NCBI RefSeq assembly: GCF_003441615.1
Contig: NZ_CP031842.1
Location: 2,064,501 to 2,128,500, forward strand
Origin: Dechloromonas sp. HYN0024
GTDB taxonomy: Bacteria > Pseudomonadota > Gammaproteobacteria > Burkholderiales > Rhodocyclaceae
Reading direction: 5' to 3'
Length of the DNA: 64,000 nucleotides
Below the pieces are notes generated by a model. It did not search any database and was not told the origin of the DNA. It saw nothing but the letters and a program-made list of their open reading frames with translations. The position numbers and the translations under genes were made by a program. This document shows, in pieces, positions 7,619 through 16,165 of the stretch (position 1 is its first letter; every line of letters begins with the position of its first letter).

Positions 7619-8989
7619 TCAGATGGTCGGATGAGCCGCGTGACGCGGCAGGCGCATATAGAACTCGGTCATATTTTCGCTCACCCGCAGGGCAATTTCG
7701 CCACGATGGGCCATAACAATCGACCGCGCAATAGCCAGACCGAGGCCGGTCCCTTCAGAACCGGCATCGAGCCGGACAAAACGGTCGAAAACCCGATGTT
7801 GTGCATCGTCCGGAATCGACTTACCCGTGTTGGCAATGGCGATTTCGGCCTGACCATCGATGGCCTCGATACGGACCGAAATCGCGCCCCCGGAGGGGGT
7901 GTGATGAATGGCATTGACCAGCACGTTGCCGATGGCGCGCTCGAGCATAAGGCGATCGCCACTGACCGTGAGGTCATCACCGACCAGTTGCAGCCTGACA
8001 TTCTCGGCGAGCAAGCCGTAATACTCGATCAGCCGCTCGCACAGCGGCAGCAGTCCGAGCGCCTCGTTCTGCGGGACGAGCAGGCCGTGATCAGCCTTGG
8101 CCAAAAAAAGCATGTCGGCAATGATCCGCGCCAGCCGTTCATAGGCCTCGAGGTTGGAGGCCAGCAGGTCGCGGTATTCATCGACATGGCGTGCCTTGCT
8201 TAGCGACACCTCGGTCTGCATGCGCAAGCTGTGGATCGGCGTCCGCAACTCGTGTGCCAGATCGGCTGAAAAATCGGAGAGCCGTCGGAACGACTCTTCC
8301 AGACGTCCGAGCATGGCGTTGAAGGCATTGACCAGTTCGGCCAGTTCCTGCGGCACGCCTTGCTCCGGAATACGCTCGGCCAGTTGCCCTGCCGACATCC
8401 GGCCGGCGGCTCGGGCAATGTCACGTACCGGCCGCATGCCACGGCGAACCACCAGCGCACCGACTACCGCCGTGAGCAGCGCCGCGGCGAGGACGGCCAA
8501 CCAGAAATCGTGCCGCAACTGGTCGAGAAACGCCGTGTGATGGTGAATATCACGGGCCACCACAACATGCATGGCGCCGCCCCAGGCCGTCTCCATGTCT
8601 GCCGCCAGCGCCCGGTACTCGGCCGCACCGAGGGCCAGACGCCGGGCTTTACTGCCCAGGCTGATACCGACCGCCGCCAGCGGCTCGGCAAGTTGAGCCG
8701 AGGGCCATTTGAAAACCGTCCCCTGAGGCCCATCGACCGAGACAATGACCCCATGCTGGCCGATCAGGGCATCACCGAGGCGGGCGGCAAAGGCCTCGGC
8801 CGATTTCTCCTGGCTACCGACATGACCGATCAGCGCCAGCTTGCCAAACAGGTCGACGGCATCGAGTTCGGCCATGTGATCATCAGCGGCCCGGCTGAAG
8901 TAAACCCCAAGGGCGGCAAACACTACCGTCGCCAGTAGCGCGAAGGCCAGCGACAGGCGCAGCGTGATCGAATGCCGCCAGTCCGCCAT
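7619..8989 (-). CDS. cusS: Heavy-metal sensor histidine kinase (CusS/CopS type)
   Basis: The 456-residue membrane kinase has an N-terminal helix (residues about 9-30), a periplasmic sensing domain, a second helix near 160-180 (FWLAVLAAALLTAVVGALVV), HAMP, a HisKA box with DLAHELRTPIHS, and the ATPase N and G boxes ([27 protein letters not shown]). Sensors of this form detect periplasmic Cu(I)/Ag(I). It starts 2 bases after the stop of its response regulator. A copper-regulator box in front of the cus efflux operon 5 kb away makes that operon the likely target. Metal identity is inferred from context. Confidence 0.88.
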   Translation of the reverse strand: MADWRHSITLRLSLAFALLATVVFAALGVYFSRAADDHMAELDAVDLFGKLALIGHVGSQEKSAEAFAARLGDALIGQHGVIVSVDGPQGTVFKWPSAQLAEPLAAVGISLGSKARRLALGAAEYRALAADMETAWGGAMHVVVARDIHHHTAFLDQLRHDFWLAVLAAALLTAVVGALVVRRGMRPVRDIARAAGRMSAGQLAERIPEQGVPQELAELVNAFNAMLGRLEESFRRLSDFSADLAHELRTPIHSLRMQTEVSLSKARHVDEYRDLLASNLEAYERLARIIADMLFLAKADHGLLVPQNEALGLLPLCERLIEYYGLLAENVRLQLVGDDLTVSGDRLMLERAIGNVLVNAIHHTPSGGAISVRIEAIDGQAEIAIANTGKSIPDDAQHRVFDRFVRLDAGSEGTGLGLAIARSIVMAHRGEIALRVSENMTEFYMRLPRHAAHPTI

Positions 8990-8991
8990 GA

Positions 8992-9663
8992 TCAGCGGAT
9001 TTCCATGACGTAGCCCATGCCGCGCAGGGTATGGATCAGCTTCGGTGAGAAATCGTCATCAATCTTGGCCCGCAGTCGACGTATCGCGACTTCGACGACA
9101 TTGGTATCGGAATCGAAATTCATGTCCCAGACCTGGGATGCGATGAAACTGCGCGCCAGTACCTCGCCCTGCCGCCGCAAAAAAAGTTCGAGCAGAGCAA
9201 ATTCCTTGGCCGTCAGGTCGATACGCTGACCGGCCCGGGTCGCCCGACGCTTCATGACATCGAGTTCAAGATCGGCCAGACCCAGACCTTCGGCTTCCCT
9301 GGTCCGCCCTCGACGCAGCAAGGTACGGACACGGGCGAGCAGTTCCGAGAAAGCGAATGGCTTGACCAGATAGTCGTCGGCCCCCAGCTCCAGCCCCTTG
9401 ACCCGGTCCTCGACCTGATCGCGTGCCGTCAGGAACAGGACGGGCATCTCGCGCCCGGCGGCACGCAGGGCCTTGAGCACTTGCCAGCCATCCAGCCCCG
9501 GCAAATTGACGTCGAGAATGAGCAAATCGTAATCGCCGGATAGCCCCTCATGCATCCCATCAAACCCGTTGCGGACGAGGTCGGCAGAAAAACCGGCCTC
9601 ACCGAGGCCCTGCTTGAGGTAGTCGCCGGTCTTGGTCTCGTCTTCGACAATGAGAATCTTCAT
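8992..9663 (-). CDS. cusR: Heavy-metal response regulator (CusR/CopR type, OmpR family)
   Basis: Starting at [20 protein letters not shown] gives the typical 223 residues; the longer frame to 9735 adds an unlikely N-terminus. There is a receiver domain with phospho-acceptor in [13 protein letters not shown] and a conserved Lys in [10 protein letters not shown], followed by an OmpR-type winged helix ([18 protein letters not shown] ... RRLRAKIDD). It is expected to bind the ATTACA-N4-TGTAAT box at 14505-14522 and activate copper/silver efflux genes. It is closely coupled to the kinase gene. Confidence 0.9.
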   Translation of the reverse strand: MKILIVEDETKTGDYLKQGLGEAGFSADLVRNGFDGMHEGLSGDYDLLILDVNLPGLDGWQVLKALRAAGREMPVLFLTARDQVEDRVKGLELGADDYLVKPFAFSELLARVRTLLRRGRTREAEGLGLADLELDVMKRRATRAGQRIDLTAKEFALLELFLRRQGEVLARSFIASQVWDMNFDSDTNVVEVAIRRLRAKIDDDFSPKLIHTLRGMGYVMEIR

Positions 9664-9731
9664 GCCCGCATTTTGCCCGAGATGCTGGCTTCTTGTCTGG
9701 CATGCCGGGCAGCGACGGGAATGCTTACCGG

Positions 9732-12731
9732 TCAAACACCGGCACGGACGACACCGCAGGCAAGTTGCAGTTCGCTCAGGGCGGTGAGCGTGGCGTCTCG
9801 CGCCGCCAGCAATTCCGGAATCAGGGCACGTGCTGCCGTCATCTGTCCATCACGCCAGTGGGCGTCGATCCGCGATGCGATTTGATGCACCAGAAGATGC
9901 GGCGGGTCAATTCGGGCATAAGCCGGCAGGGCACCATAGCGGCGCTTGCCGTGTCCGTGGTACCACTGGCCAAACCGGCAGCGCTGCGCATCATCCAGAC
10001 TGGCATGCGGGGCCGGTTGGCCCTCCTTGATCGCATAGACCAGCTGCGCCACCCAGTTGCGATGATCAACTTCAGCAATTAGCAACGGATAGTCGGCATC
10101 CTCCCAGGTCAATCGGCCAAACTGCGCCCAGAGCGGATCGCCACGCCAGTCCCTGACCCAATCGACCATCAACTCGGCCGGCATTGGCTTGGCGATGCCA
10201 TAGCCCTGAGCCTGGTCACAATTGAGTTGCATCAGCAAGCGCCCGTGATCAACGGTTTCCACGCCTTCGGCAATAACCTGGCGCTGGAACGCATTGGCCA
10301 GTCCGATGACGCCTTGCACGATGACCAGATTGTTCCAGTCGCTGAGGATTTCGCGCACGAAGCTTTGATCGATCTTGATGGTCTCTGCCGGCAGGCGCTT
10401 GAGATAGGTGAGCGACGAATAGCCAGTCCCAAAATCGTCCAGCGCAAAGTGGACGCCCATGGCGCGACATTCGTCGATCACCCGTGCGCTCTTGACCACA
10501 TCCTCAAGGGCGGCGGTTTCCAGCACCTCCAGTTCGAGCTGGTGGGCAACATCGGGATGCAGGAAAAGGGCGACCTTGAGCTTTTCGACAAAGGCGGGCG
10601 ACTGCAACTGCTTACCGGCAACATTGACGCTCACCGGCAGGTTCAGGCCTTCGGCACGCCAGATTTCCATCTGCGTCAATGCCGTTTCAATGACCCAGTC
10701 GCCGACCAGCTTGATCAATTCATCATCTTCGATCAGCGGCAAAAATTCGGCCGGCGGCACAATGCCGCGCTCCGGATGGTTCCAGCGGATCAGGGCTTCG
10801 GCGCCGATCACCGTGCCCAGACGCATATTCACCTTGGGCTGGTAATAGAGCAGGAATTCTTGATCCTCAAGTGCCTGGCGGATGCGGTCCACGCGGTCGT
10901 AGCGGCTACGCGCAAAGCGATCCTGTTCGGCATCAAAAATGTGATGGCGGTTCTTGCCGGCCTGTTTTGCCTGATACATCGCCTGGTCGGCGTGACGCAG
11001 CAGGGTATCCGGGTCGGCGTCGTCACCGGGAAACAGGGTCACGCCAATGCTGGCCGAAAGGCTGACCGGCTCAGGCAAAAACGACATCGGCTGGGCGATC
11101 CGGTTGAGCAGGCGCAACATCGCTTCGTCACACTCCTGGGGATTGGTCAGCCCGAGCAGCAACAACACGAATTCGTCGCCGCCCAGGCGGGCCACCGTAT
11201 CGCCGCCGCGCAGCGCGTCCTTGAGGCGATTGGCGATCTCGACCAGAACCTTGTCGCCGGCATCGTGCCCCCAGATATCATTGACCGGCTTGAAACCGTC
11301 AAGGTCCAGATAGCAGATGGCGATCATCGTCTGCGACCGTCGCGCCTGGGCAATGGCTTGCACCACCCGGTCTGCCAGTAGCGCCCGATTGGGCAACTCG
11401 GTCAGCAGATCGTAGTAGGCCATCTGCTTGAGTTGCCTTTCCTGATCCTTGATCCGGCGGATGTCGGCAAACACCGCCACATAGTTGGTCAACTGGCCGG
11501 CCTCATCATGCACGGCCGAAATTGACAGCAATTCGGGATAGACCTCACCGTATTTGTTGCGGTTCCAGATCTCGCCGCTCCAGCTTCCCGTCTCTTTGAT
11601 ACTGCGCCACATCGCCGCATAGAAATCCGGGTCGTGGCGACCCGATTTGAGGACGCGCGGATTGCGACCAATCACTTCACTGCGTTCAAAACCCGTAATC
11701 CGCGAAAAAGCCGGGTTGATATCGACGATGGCTCCTTGTGCATCGGTCAGCGTAATCCCGTCGTGGGCGCTGTTGAACGCCGTGGCGTGGAGTTTGAGTT
11801 TCTTCTCTGCAGCCAGTTGCGCTGAATAACGGTCACTTATTTCGCGATGGGCCACTTCGAGCGAACGACGGGCCCGGTCAAGCCCGAAAAACGCCAGGGC
11901 CAGGTAAGCAACAAGAAAAATATCCAGGGCATAAGTCGCCATCCGGTAGCGACCTGCATCCGCCAGAGCGCGGGCATGACCTGCCCCATAGTCGCGGTTG
12001 AGCTTGTCGACCTGTTCGTTGCTGTGCAGGGCGAAGATACCCTGCATCAGTTGATCAAGCGTCGACAGGCGCTGGGTGATGACATCGCCGTGGCGCAGCA
12101 AGTTGTGGACTTTGGAGCGTGCCGCCGCCTCGAAGGAAACCGCCGCAACGCGTGCCCGCGCCTCGGCAATGCGCTGGCGGGCAGGCTCGCTGGGGGCGCG
12201 CGCATAGACCAGCACAACCCGCACATACTGATCGACAAGACGGTGATGCGCCGGCAGACGGGCATCGTCGCCATCGAGAAAAGCCCCCGCCGCCACCGGG
12301 AAAAACGCCATCGAGTTGCGCAAAACCGCATTATTTCGCTTGAAACCGTCGATCAATTCGGCTTTCTGCTGGTAAATCGCCTGCACATTCTGGGCGGCAC
12401 TTAATACCGTGGCTTTGTCGTCTACCGACAGGTAGCTCGGGGTAGCCAGGGTCATCCCACTGGTGACCACGGCTCGCTGTACGAAATCGGTCAGGGCATC
12501 ATAGTTGCGGGTCAGTTCGAGCCGGTTGGCGAGCAGTTCGCCATCGATTTCGGCATCAAGTTCGCGCAGGTCACGGAGATTTTGCGTGTAGGAAAAATGC
12601 TGGGCCGTCGACACGCTTTCGGAGCGCAGATAGAGCCAGGTCTGAACGGCGAGCAGCAAGGCCAGCACGACGCTACCGCCCACCCGCCAGTGGCTCGGCA
12701 GAAACTTCACTTGGTCATTGGTCGAGGTCAT
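9732..12731 (-). CDS. Membrane GGDEF-EAL protein with PAS and C-terminal zinc-binding CZB domain
   Basis: A 999-residue protein if begun at the ATG that overlaps the previous stop (ATGA). Order: membrane helix (about 15-35), helical periplasmic sensor, second helix (about 265-285), PAS (about 310-430), GGDEF with intact GGDEF at 517-521 and an RxxD inhibitory site five residues before it, EAL at 645-647 with [10 protein letters not shown], and a CZB domain at about 885-999. CZB ligands are visible: His890 (HRNW), Cys918 (CRFGQW), His945 and His949 (HLLVH). It could both make and break cyclic di-GMP. CZB domains bind zinc and regulate DgcZ in E. coli, so zinc or redox control is plausible. Neighbours are a peroxidase upstream and the metal two-component system downstream. 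Confidence 0.9.
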   Translation of the reverse strand: MTSTNDQVKFLPSHWRVGGSVVLALLLAVQTWLYLRSESVSTAQHFSYTQNLRDLRELDAEIDGELLANRLELTRNYDALTDFVQRAVVTSGMTLATPSYLSVDDKATVLSAAQNVQAIYQQKAELIDGFKRNNAVLRNSMAFFPVAAGAFLDGDDARLPAHHRLVDQYVRVVLVYARAPSEPARQRIAEARARVAAVSFEAAARSKVHNLLRHGDVITQRLSTLDQLMQGIFALHSNEQVDKLNRDYGAGHARALADAGRYRMATYALDIFLVAYLALAFFGLDRARRSLEVAHREISDRYSAQLAAEKKLKLHATAFNSAHDGITLTDAQGAIVDINPAFSRITGFERSEVIGRNPRVLKSGRHDPDFYAAMWRSIKETGSWSGEIWNRNKYGEVYPELLSISAVHDEAGQLTNYVAVFADIRRIKDQERQLKQMAYYDLLTELPNRALLADRVVQAIAQARRSQTMIAICYLDLDGFKPVNDIWGHDAGDKVLVEIANRLKDALRGGDTVARLGGDEFVLLLLGLTNPQECDEAMLRLLNRIAQPMSFLPEPVSLSASIGVTLFPGDDADPDTLLRHADQAMYQAKQAGKNRHHIFDAEQDRFARSRYDRVDRIRQALEDQEFLLYYQPKVNMRLGTVIGAEALIRWNHPERGIVPPAEFLPLIEDDELIKLVGDWVIETALTQMEIWRAEGLNLPVSVNVAGKQLQSPAFVEKLKVALFLHPDVAHQLELEVLETAALEDVVKSARVIDECRAMGVHFALDDFGTGYSSLTYLKRLPAETIKIDQSFVREILSDWNNLVIVQGVIGLANAFQRQVIAEGVETVDHGRLLMQLNCDQAQGYGIAKPMPAELMVDWVRDWRGDPLWAQFGRLTWEDADYPLLIAEVDHRNWVAQLVYAIKEGQPAPHASLDDAQRCRFGQWYHGHGKRRYGALPAYARIDPPHLLVHQIASRIDAHWRDGQMTAARALIPELLAARDATLTALSELQLACGVVRAGV

Positions 12732-13753
12732 TGGAGGCGTTGCCCCTCCCACTCGCCGGTCAGCGTTCGCAGAAACGCGACAATTGCCTGGACATCAATC
12801 TCCGACAATTCCCGGCCAAGCTGATAGCGCCCCATGATCACCACAGCTTTTTCAAGGGTATCGGCCGAGCCATCATGAAAATAGGGGGCTGTCACGGCGA
12901 CATTGCGCAGACTGGGCACCTTGAAAACATGGCGATCTTCCTCGCGGCCGGTGACATTGAAGCGCCCCAGATCGGCCGGAATCAGCCTGGCCACGGGACG
13001 ATCCCTGAAATAGTCGCCCATCACGCCGAAGCGTTGATACATGTTGCCGCCGATCAGGACACCCTGATGGCAACTGGCGCAGCCATACTCGAGAAAATGG
13101 CGATAACCATCCAGTTCACGCGGGCTGAGAGCCGATTTTTCACCACGGAGAAAACGGTCAAATGGACTGTTCGGCGTCAGCAGGGTGCGCTCATAAGTGG
13201 CAATGGCGTCGACGATCGACTGACCGCTCATGCCTTCCGGGTAGAGTTGCTGAAACGCCCTCCGGTAGTCGCTATCGAGTTTCAGCTTGGGGATGACTTC
13301 GGCCCAACTTGAGGCCATTTCAAGCGGGTTGTGCACCGGCCCGGCCGCCTGTTCTTCGAGGGTGGATGCCCGACCATCCCAGAACTGGACAAAATTCAGG
13401 GCGGCATTGAAGACAGTTGGTGTATTGACACTGCCGCGTGCGCCAGCAATGCCAATCGCAGCAGGCAGGCGGTCGCTGCCACCTCGGGCAAGATCATGGC
13501 AACCGGCACATGCCAGGCTATTGTCGTGAGACAGACGCTGATCAAAAAAAAGCCGCTTGCCCAAGGCCACTTTTTCTTCAGGCAACGCCGGAACCGGCGG
13601 CAGCGGCAATAGGGCATCACCGCCATGCAATTGCGTGGCGTGGGGGCTGGCCAGTAGCGCGTCGGCGGCTGGTGGTTTGACATTGCCAAACCACAAGACC
13701 AAGACCAGCATGGCAAACAAAACCGCCAAAAATGCCAGTATCAACTTTTTCAT
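12728..13753 (-). CDS. Di-haem cytochrome c peroxidase (CcpA/MauG family)
   Basis: The 341-residue protein from MKKLILAFLAVLF has an N-terminal membrane anchor or signal segment and two haem c attachment sites, CAGCH at 82-86 and CASCH at 225-229, with the usual intervening text (ARGSVNTPTVFNAALNFVQFWDGRA). The family reduces hydrogen peroxide in the periplasm with electrons from small cytochromes. The start at 13753 was preferred over 13771 because it gives a normal export signal. Its stop codon overlaps the start of the GGDEF-EAL gene by 4 bases, so the two are translationally coupled. Confidence 0.9.
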   Translation of the reverse strand: MKKLILAFLAVLFAMLVLVLWFGNVKPPAADALLASPHATQLHGGDALLPLPPVPALPEEKVALGKRLFFDQRLSHDNSLACAGCHDLARGGSDRLPAAIGIAGARGSVNTPTVFNAALNFVQFWDGRASTLEEQAAGPVHNPLEMASSWAEVIPKLKLDSDYRRAFQQLYPEGMSGQSIVDAIATYERTLLTPNSPFDRFLRGEKSALSPRELDGYRHFLEYGCASCHQGVLIGGNMYQRFGVMGDYFRDRPVARLIPADLGRFNVTGREEDRHVFKVPSLRNVAVTAPYFHDGSADTLEKAVVIMGRYQLGRELSEIDVQAIVAFLRTLTGEWEGQRLQ

Positions 13754-13847
13754 CGGGTAATTATAGAGCAAAGTTCAGAATCGGCATTTTCTGTCGATCC
13801 AGCTCCAGACGACACCCTCTCGCGGCATTCCCGTGCCTGATGCAGGC

Positions 13848-14408
13848 CTATCGGTCCCGCTGTCGAGCACGGCGATACACCGCCTTCCAGCGACGCACGG
13901 CATGAAACAACAGTCCGCGCCGAACACCTTTCAGGCGCCGGCGAAGGTCCGTCAGCATGTCTCTCGTTCGCTGGTAAGCGGGATGCCGGTGCAAGGTGTC
14001 GAAGATGTAACTCCTGAATCGCATGACGGCCCCGAAGGCACGGCAAAACCAGGGAATCTCGAGCAATTGTTGCCGGGTCAGCGAGAAAATGCGCGCCACC
14101 AGCGCCGTTCCGACCACCTTGGCGGCAAGGAAGGTGGCAATACCAAGAAACGCCGCGCCTTGGCTAATGAAATAAAGGCCAAGAAGCTTGAAGGGGAGCA
14201 GCACCGCACCCGGAATGACAAAACAGGCTAGCGCCAGGTAGCGCGGGGTTCGTGCAATCCACCCTTCGAGAAGGCGCAAGACTGGCCACTGGCCTATCTT
14301 TGCCATTAGGCGTTCGAGCGGCTCCCAGAGCCATTCCCAGAACCACAAAACGAGGGCAGCGAGAATGATGAATGGGGGTGTTAGCAGGCGTTTCAGTTTT
14401 GATTCCAT
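13848..14408 (-). CDS. Conserved-looking membrane protein of unknown function (186 aa)
   Basis: From MESKLKRLLTPPF the protein has a first hydrophobic, tryptophan-rich helix (FIILAALVLWFWEWLWEPL), two further helices around LALACFVIPGAVLLPFKLL and AAFLGIATFLAAKVVGTALV, and a long basic C-terminal tail (many Arg, several RR pairs) likely in the cytoplasm. No enzymatic motif was seen. It lies upstream of the peroxidase gene on the same strand, with about 94 bases between. I do not recognise the family with certainty. Confidence 0.65.
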   Translation of the reverse strand: MESKLKRLLTPPFIILAALVLWFWEWLWEPLERLMAKIGQWPVLRLLEGWIARTPRYLALACFVIPGAVLLPFKLLGLYFISQGAAFLGIATFLAAKVVGTALVARIFSLTRQQLLEIPWFCRAFGAVMRFRSYIFDTLHRHPAYQRTRDMLTDLRRRLKGVRRGLLFHAVRRWKAVYRRARQRDR

Positions 14409-14458
14409 GCCATGTCTTTGGATTTTTGCAGGGCGACTATAGCGGAACACCTGCCTGC

Positions 14459-14477
14459 CACCGTGATGATCACGGTG
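14459..14477. promoter_or_regulatory. 19-bp perfect palindrome in the cus promoter region
   Basis: CACCGTGAT and ATCACGGTG flank a single G. It lies between the divergent membrane-protein gene and the cus operon, 27 bases upstream of the copper box. It could be an operator for a second dimeric regulator. No assigned binding protein. Confidence 0.45.
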
Positions 14478-14504
14478 ACTGGATGTAACCGGGCATGACC
14501 GGAA

Positions 14505-14522
14505 GATTACAGACTTGTAATC
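14505..14522. promoter_or_regulatory. Copper response regulator box (CusR/CopR site)
   Basis: The site is G-ATTACA-GACT-TGTAAT-C, a perfect inverted repeat with 4-base centre, matching the ATTACA-N4-TGTAAT form of cop boxes. It is 67 bases before the cusF start codon and belongs with the CusRS-like pair at 7619-9663. Confidence 0.75.
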
Positions 14523-14589
14523 CCCCGGTCAGCCACCTGTCGACTGCTAGCCCGCAGAATCACGACATCAAGCTACCAAGGAACCAGCC

Positions 14590-14907
14590 GTGCGCCTGCT
14601 AATCGCCCTCATGATCTCCCTCAGTTTCCCTGCTTTCGCCCAGCACGAGGCCCACACCGGCCATGTGACCGCCACCAGGGGCGTACCGCTGACCGAAGGC
14701 ACGGTCAAAAAAATCGACGGCACCGCCGGTGAAATCGTCATCCAGCACGGCCAGCTCGACAGCATCGGCATGCCCCCGATGACCATGGCCTTCGGTGTCG
14801 CCGACAAGAGCTGGCTGACCAAGCTGAAAGCCGGTGACAAGATCCGCTTCGCGGCAGAAATCAAGGGCGGCAACGCCATCGTCAGCCGTTACGAAATGGC
14901 GAAATGA
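14590..14907 (+). CDS. cusF: Periplasmic Cu(I)/Ag(I)-binding protein CusF
   Basis: The 105-residue protein starts with GTG preceded by AAGGA at 8 bases and has a short signal peptide (ending AFA). The CusF ligands are His53 and the Met pair Met64/Met66 (MPPMTM). Where E. coli CusF has a tryptophan that covers the metal, this protein has Met61. CusF delivers Cu(I)/Ag(I) to the CusCBA pump. It is the first gene of the operon after the copper box, 7 bases before cusC. Confidence 0.9.
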   Translation: MRLLIALMISLSFPAFAQHEAHTGHVTATRGVPLTEGTVKKIDGTAGEIVIQHGQLDSIGMPPMTMAFGVADKSWLTKLKAGDKIRFAAEIKGGNAIVSRYEMAK

Positions 14908-14914
14908 GCGTGCC

Positions 14915-16165
14915 ATGAAGCTCGCTCTCGGCGCCGCACTACTTATCACACTGTTCGCCGGCACTGCCCGGGCCGAACCACTGCCCGGTGCCAGCGTCGA
15001 ATCGCTGCTCGCCGCGGCGCGCCAGCACAGCCCGGATCTCCGCATGGTCCGCCTGGAAGCCGAGGCAGCCCGCGAGCGCATCGCGCCAGCCGGCGCTCTG
15101 CCCGACCCGGTGCTACGCATCGAGCTGGAAAACGTCACCAGAAATGGCAGCCAGAACGCCACCCTCGATCCAACGCGGACGGGCGACACCAAGTACACCT
15201 TGATGCAGCCGCTACCCTTCTGGGGCAAGCGCGACCTCAGACGCGAGGTCGCCAGCGCCGAAGCGACCCAGGCCGACGGTCGGACTGCCGATACCTGGGC
15301 CGAGGTCGCCAGCCGCATCAAGGGGCTATACGCGCAATACTGGCTGACCGGCCAGTCGCTGCAACTGACCCGAGAGAACATCGAACTGAGCCGCCGGCTC
15401 GAACAGATCGCCCAGGTCCGCTATGCCGGCGGCCTTGCCGCGCAGCAGGACGCCATCCGCGCTCAGCTTGAACGCAGCACGATGGAGGCCGAACTGGTCG
15501 GCATGGAAAGCGAATTCCATCACCTTATGGTCTTCATCAACGCCATGCTGGCCCGCCATGCCGATGCCGCCCTGGCCGAACCGACCGTGCTCCGTCCCCT
15601 TCCCCCCCGCCTTGATGGTACCGCCCTGAATACCCGGCTGCTCGCCGCCAACCCGCAACTGGCGATCGAAGCCGCCCGTATCGGCGGTGCCGAAAAAAGC
15701 CGCGACCTGGCTTACCGTAACCGCTACCCTGACCTGACGCTGGGCGTTGCGCCAATGCAGGTCGGCAACCGCATCGATGCCTGGAGCCTTATGCTGGAAA
15801 TGAGCCTGCCCCTGCAACAGGGCACCCGGCGCAGCCAGGAGCGCGAAAGCGAACGCCTGCTCGAAGCCGCCGCTGCCCGTCAGGAAGCCCTCAGCCACCG
15901 CCTGCAGGGCGATCTCAATGCCGCCATCAGCAACCTTGAAAGCGCCCGGGCGACCGAACAGATCACCCGAACCCGCCTGCTGCCGCAGGCCGAACTGACT
16001 TTCAAGTCGGCGCTGGCCGGCTACGAGAACGGCAAGGTTGATTTCGCCACCCTGCTCGACGCCCAGCGCCAGATCCGCAATACCCGCCTCGCGCTATTGC
16101 GCGCCCAGGCCAGCCAGCAAATGCGCCTGGCCGACATCGAACGCCTGCTCGGAGAAGACCTGTGA
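14915..16165 (+). CDS. cusC: Outer membrane efflux channel of copper/silver pump (TolC family)
   Basis: The ATG at 14915 gives a proper signal peptide (MKLALGAALLITLFAGTARA) and 416 residues; the frame from 14834 overlaps cusF and is rejected. Two outer-membrane-factor repeats are visible by their paired coiled-coil segments (for example QLTRENIELSRRLEQIAQVR and RLLPQAELTFKSALAGYENG). It forms the trimeric exit duct for CusBA. The last bases overlap the cusB start (GTGA). Confidence 0.9.
   Translation: MKLALGAALLITLFAGTARAEPLPGASVESLLAAARQHSPDLRMVRLEAEAARERIAPAGALPDPVLRIELENVTRNGSQNATLDPTRTGDTKYTLMQPLPFWGKRDLRREVASAEATQADGRTADTWAEVASRIKGLYAQYWLTGQSLQLTRENIELSRRLEQIAQVRYAGGLAAQQDAIRAQLERSTMEAELVGMESEFHHLMVFINAMLARHADAALAEPTVLRPLPPRLDGTALNTRLLAANPQLAIEAARIGGAEKSRDLAYRNRYPDLTLGVAPMQVGNRIDAWSLMLEMSLPLQQGTRRSQERESERLLEAAAARQEALSHRLQGDLNAAISNLESARATEQITRTRLLPQAELTFKSALAGYENGKVDFATLLDAQRQIRNTRLALLRAQASQQMRLADIERLLGEDL

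Noticed and set aside
10227..11381. Long plus-strand frame (384 codons) opposite the GGDEF/EAL gene
   Set aside because: It lies wholly inside a well-supported gene on the other strand and shows no domain text; GC-rich codon bias opens such antisense frames.
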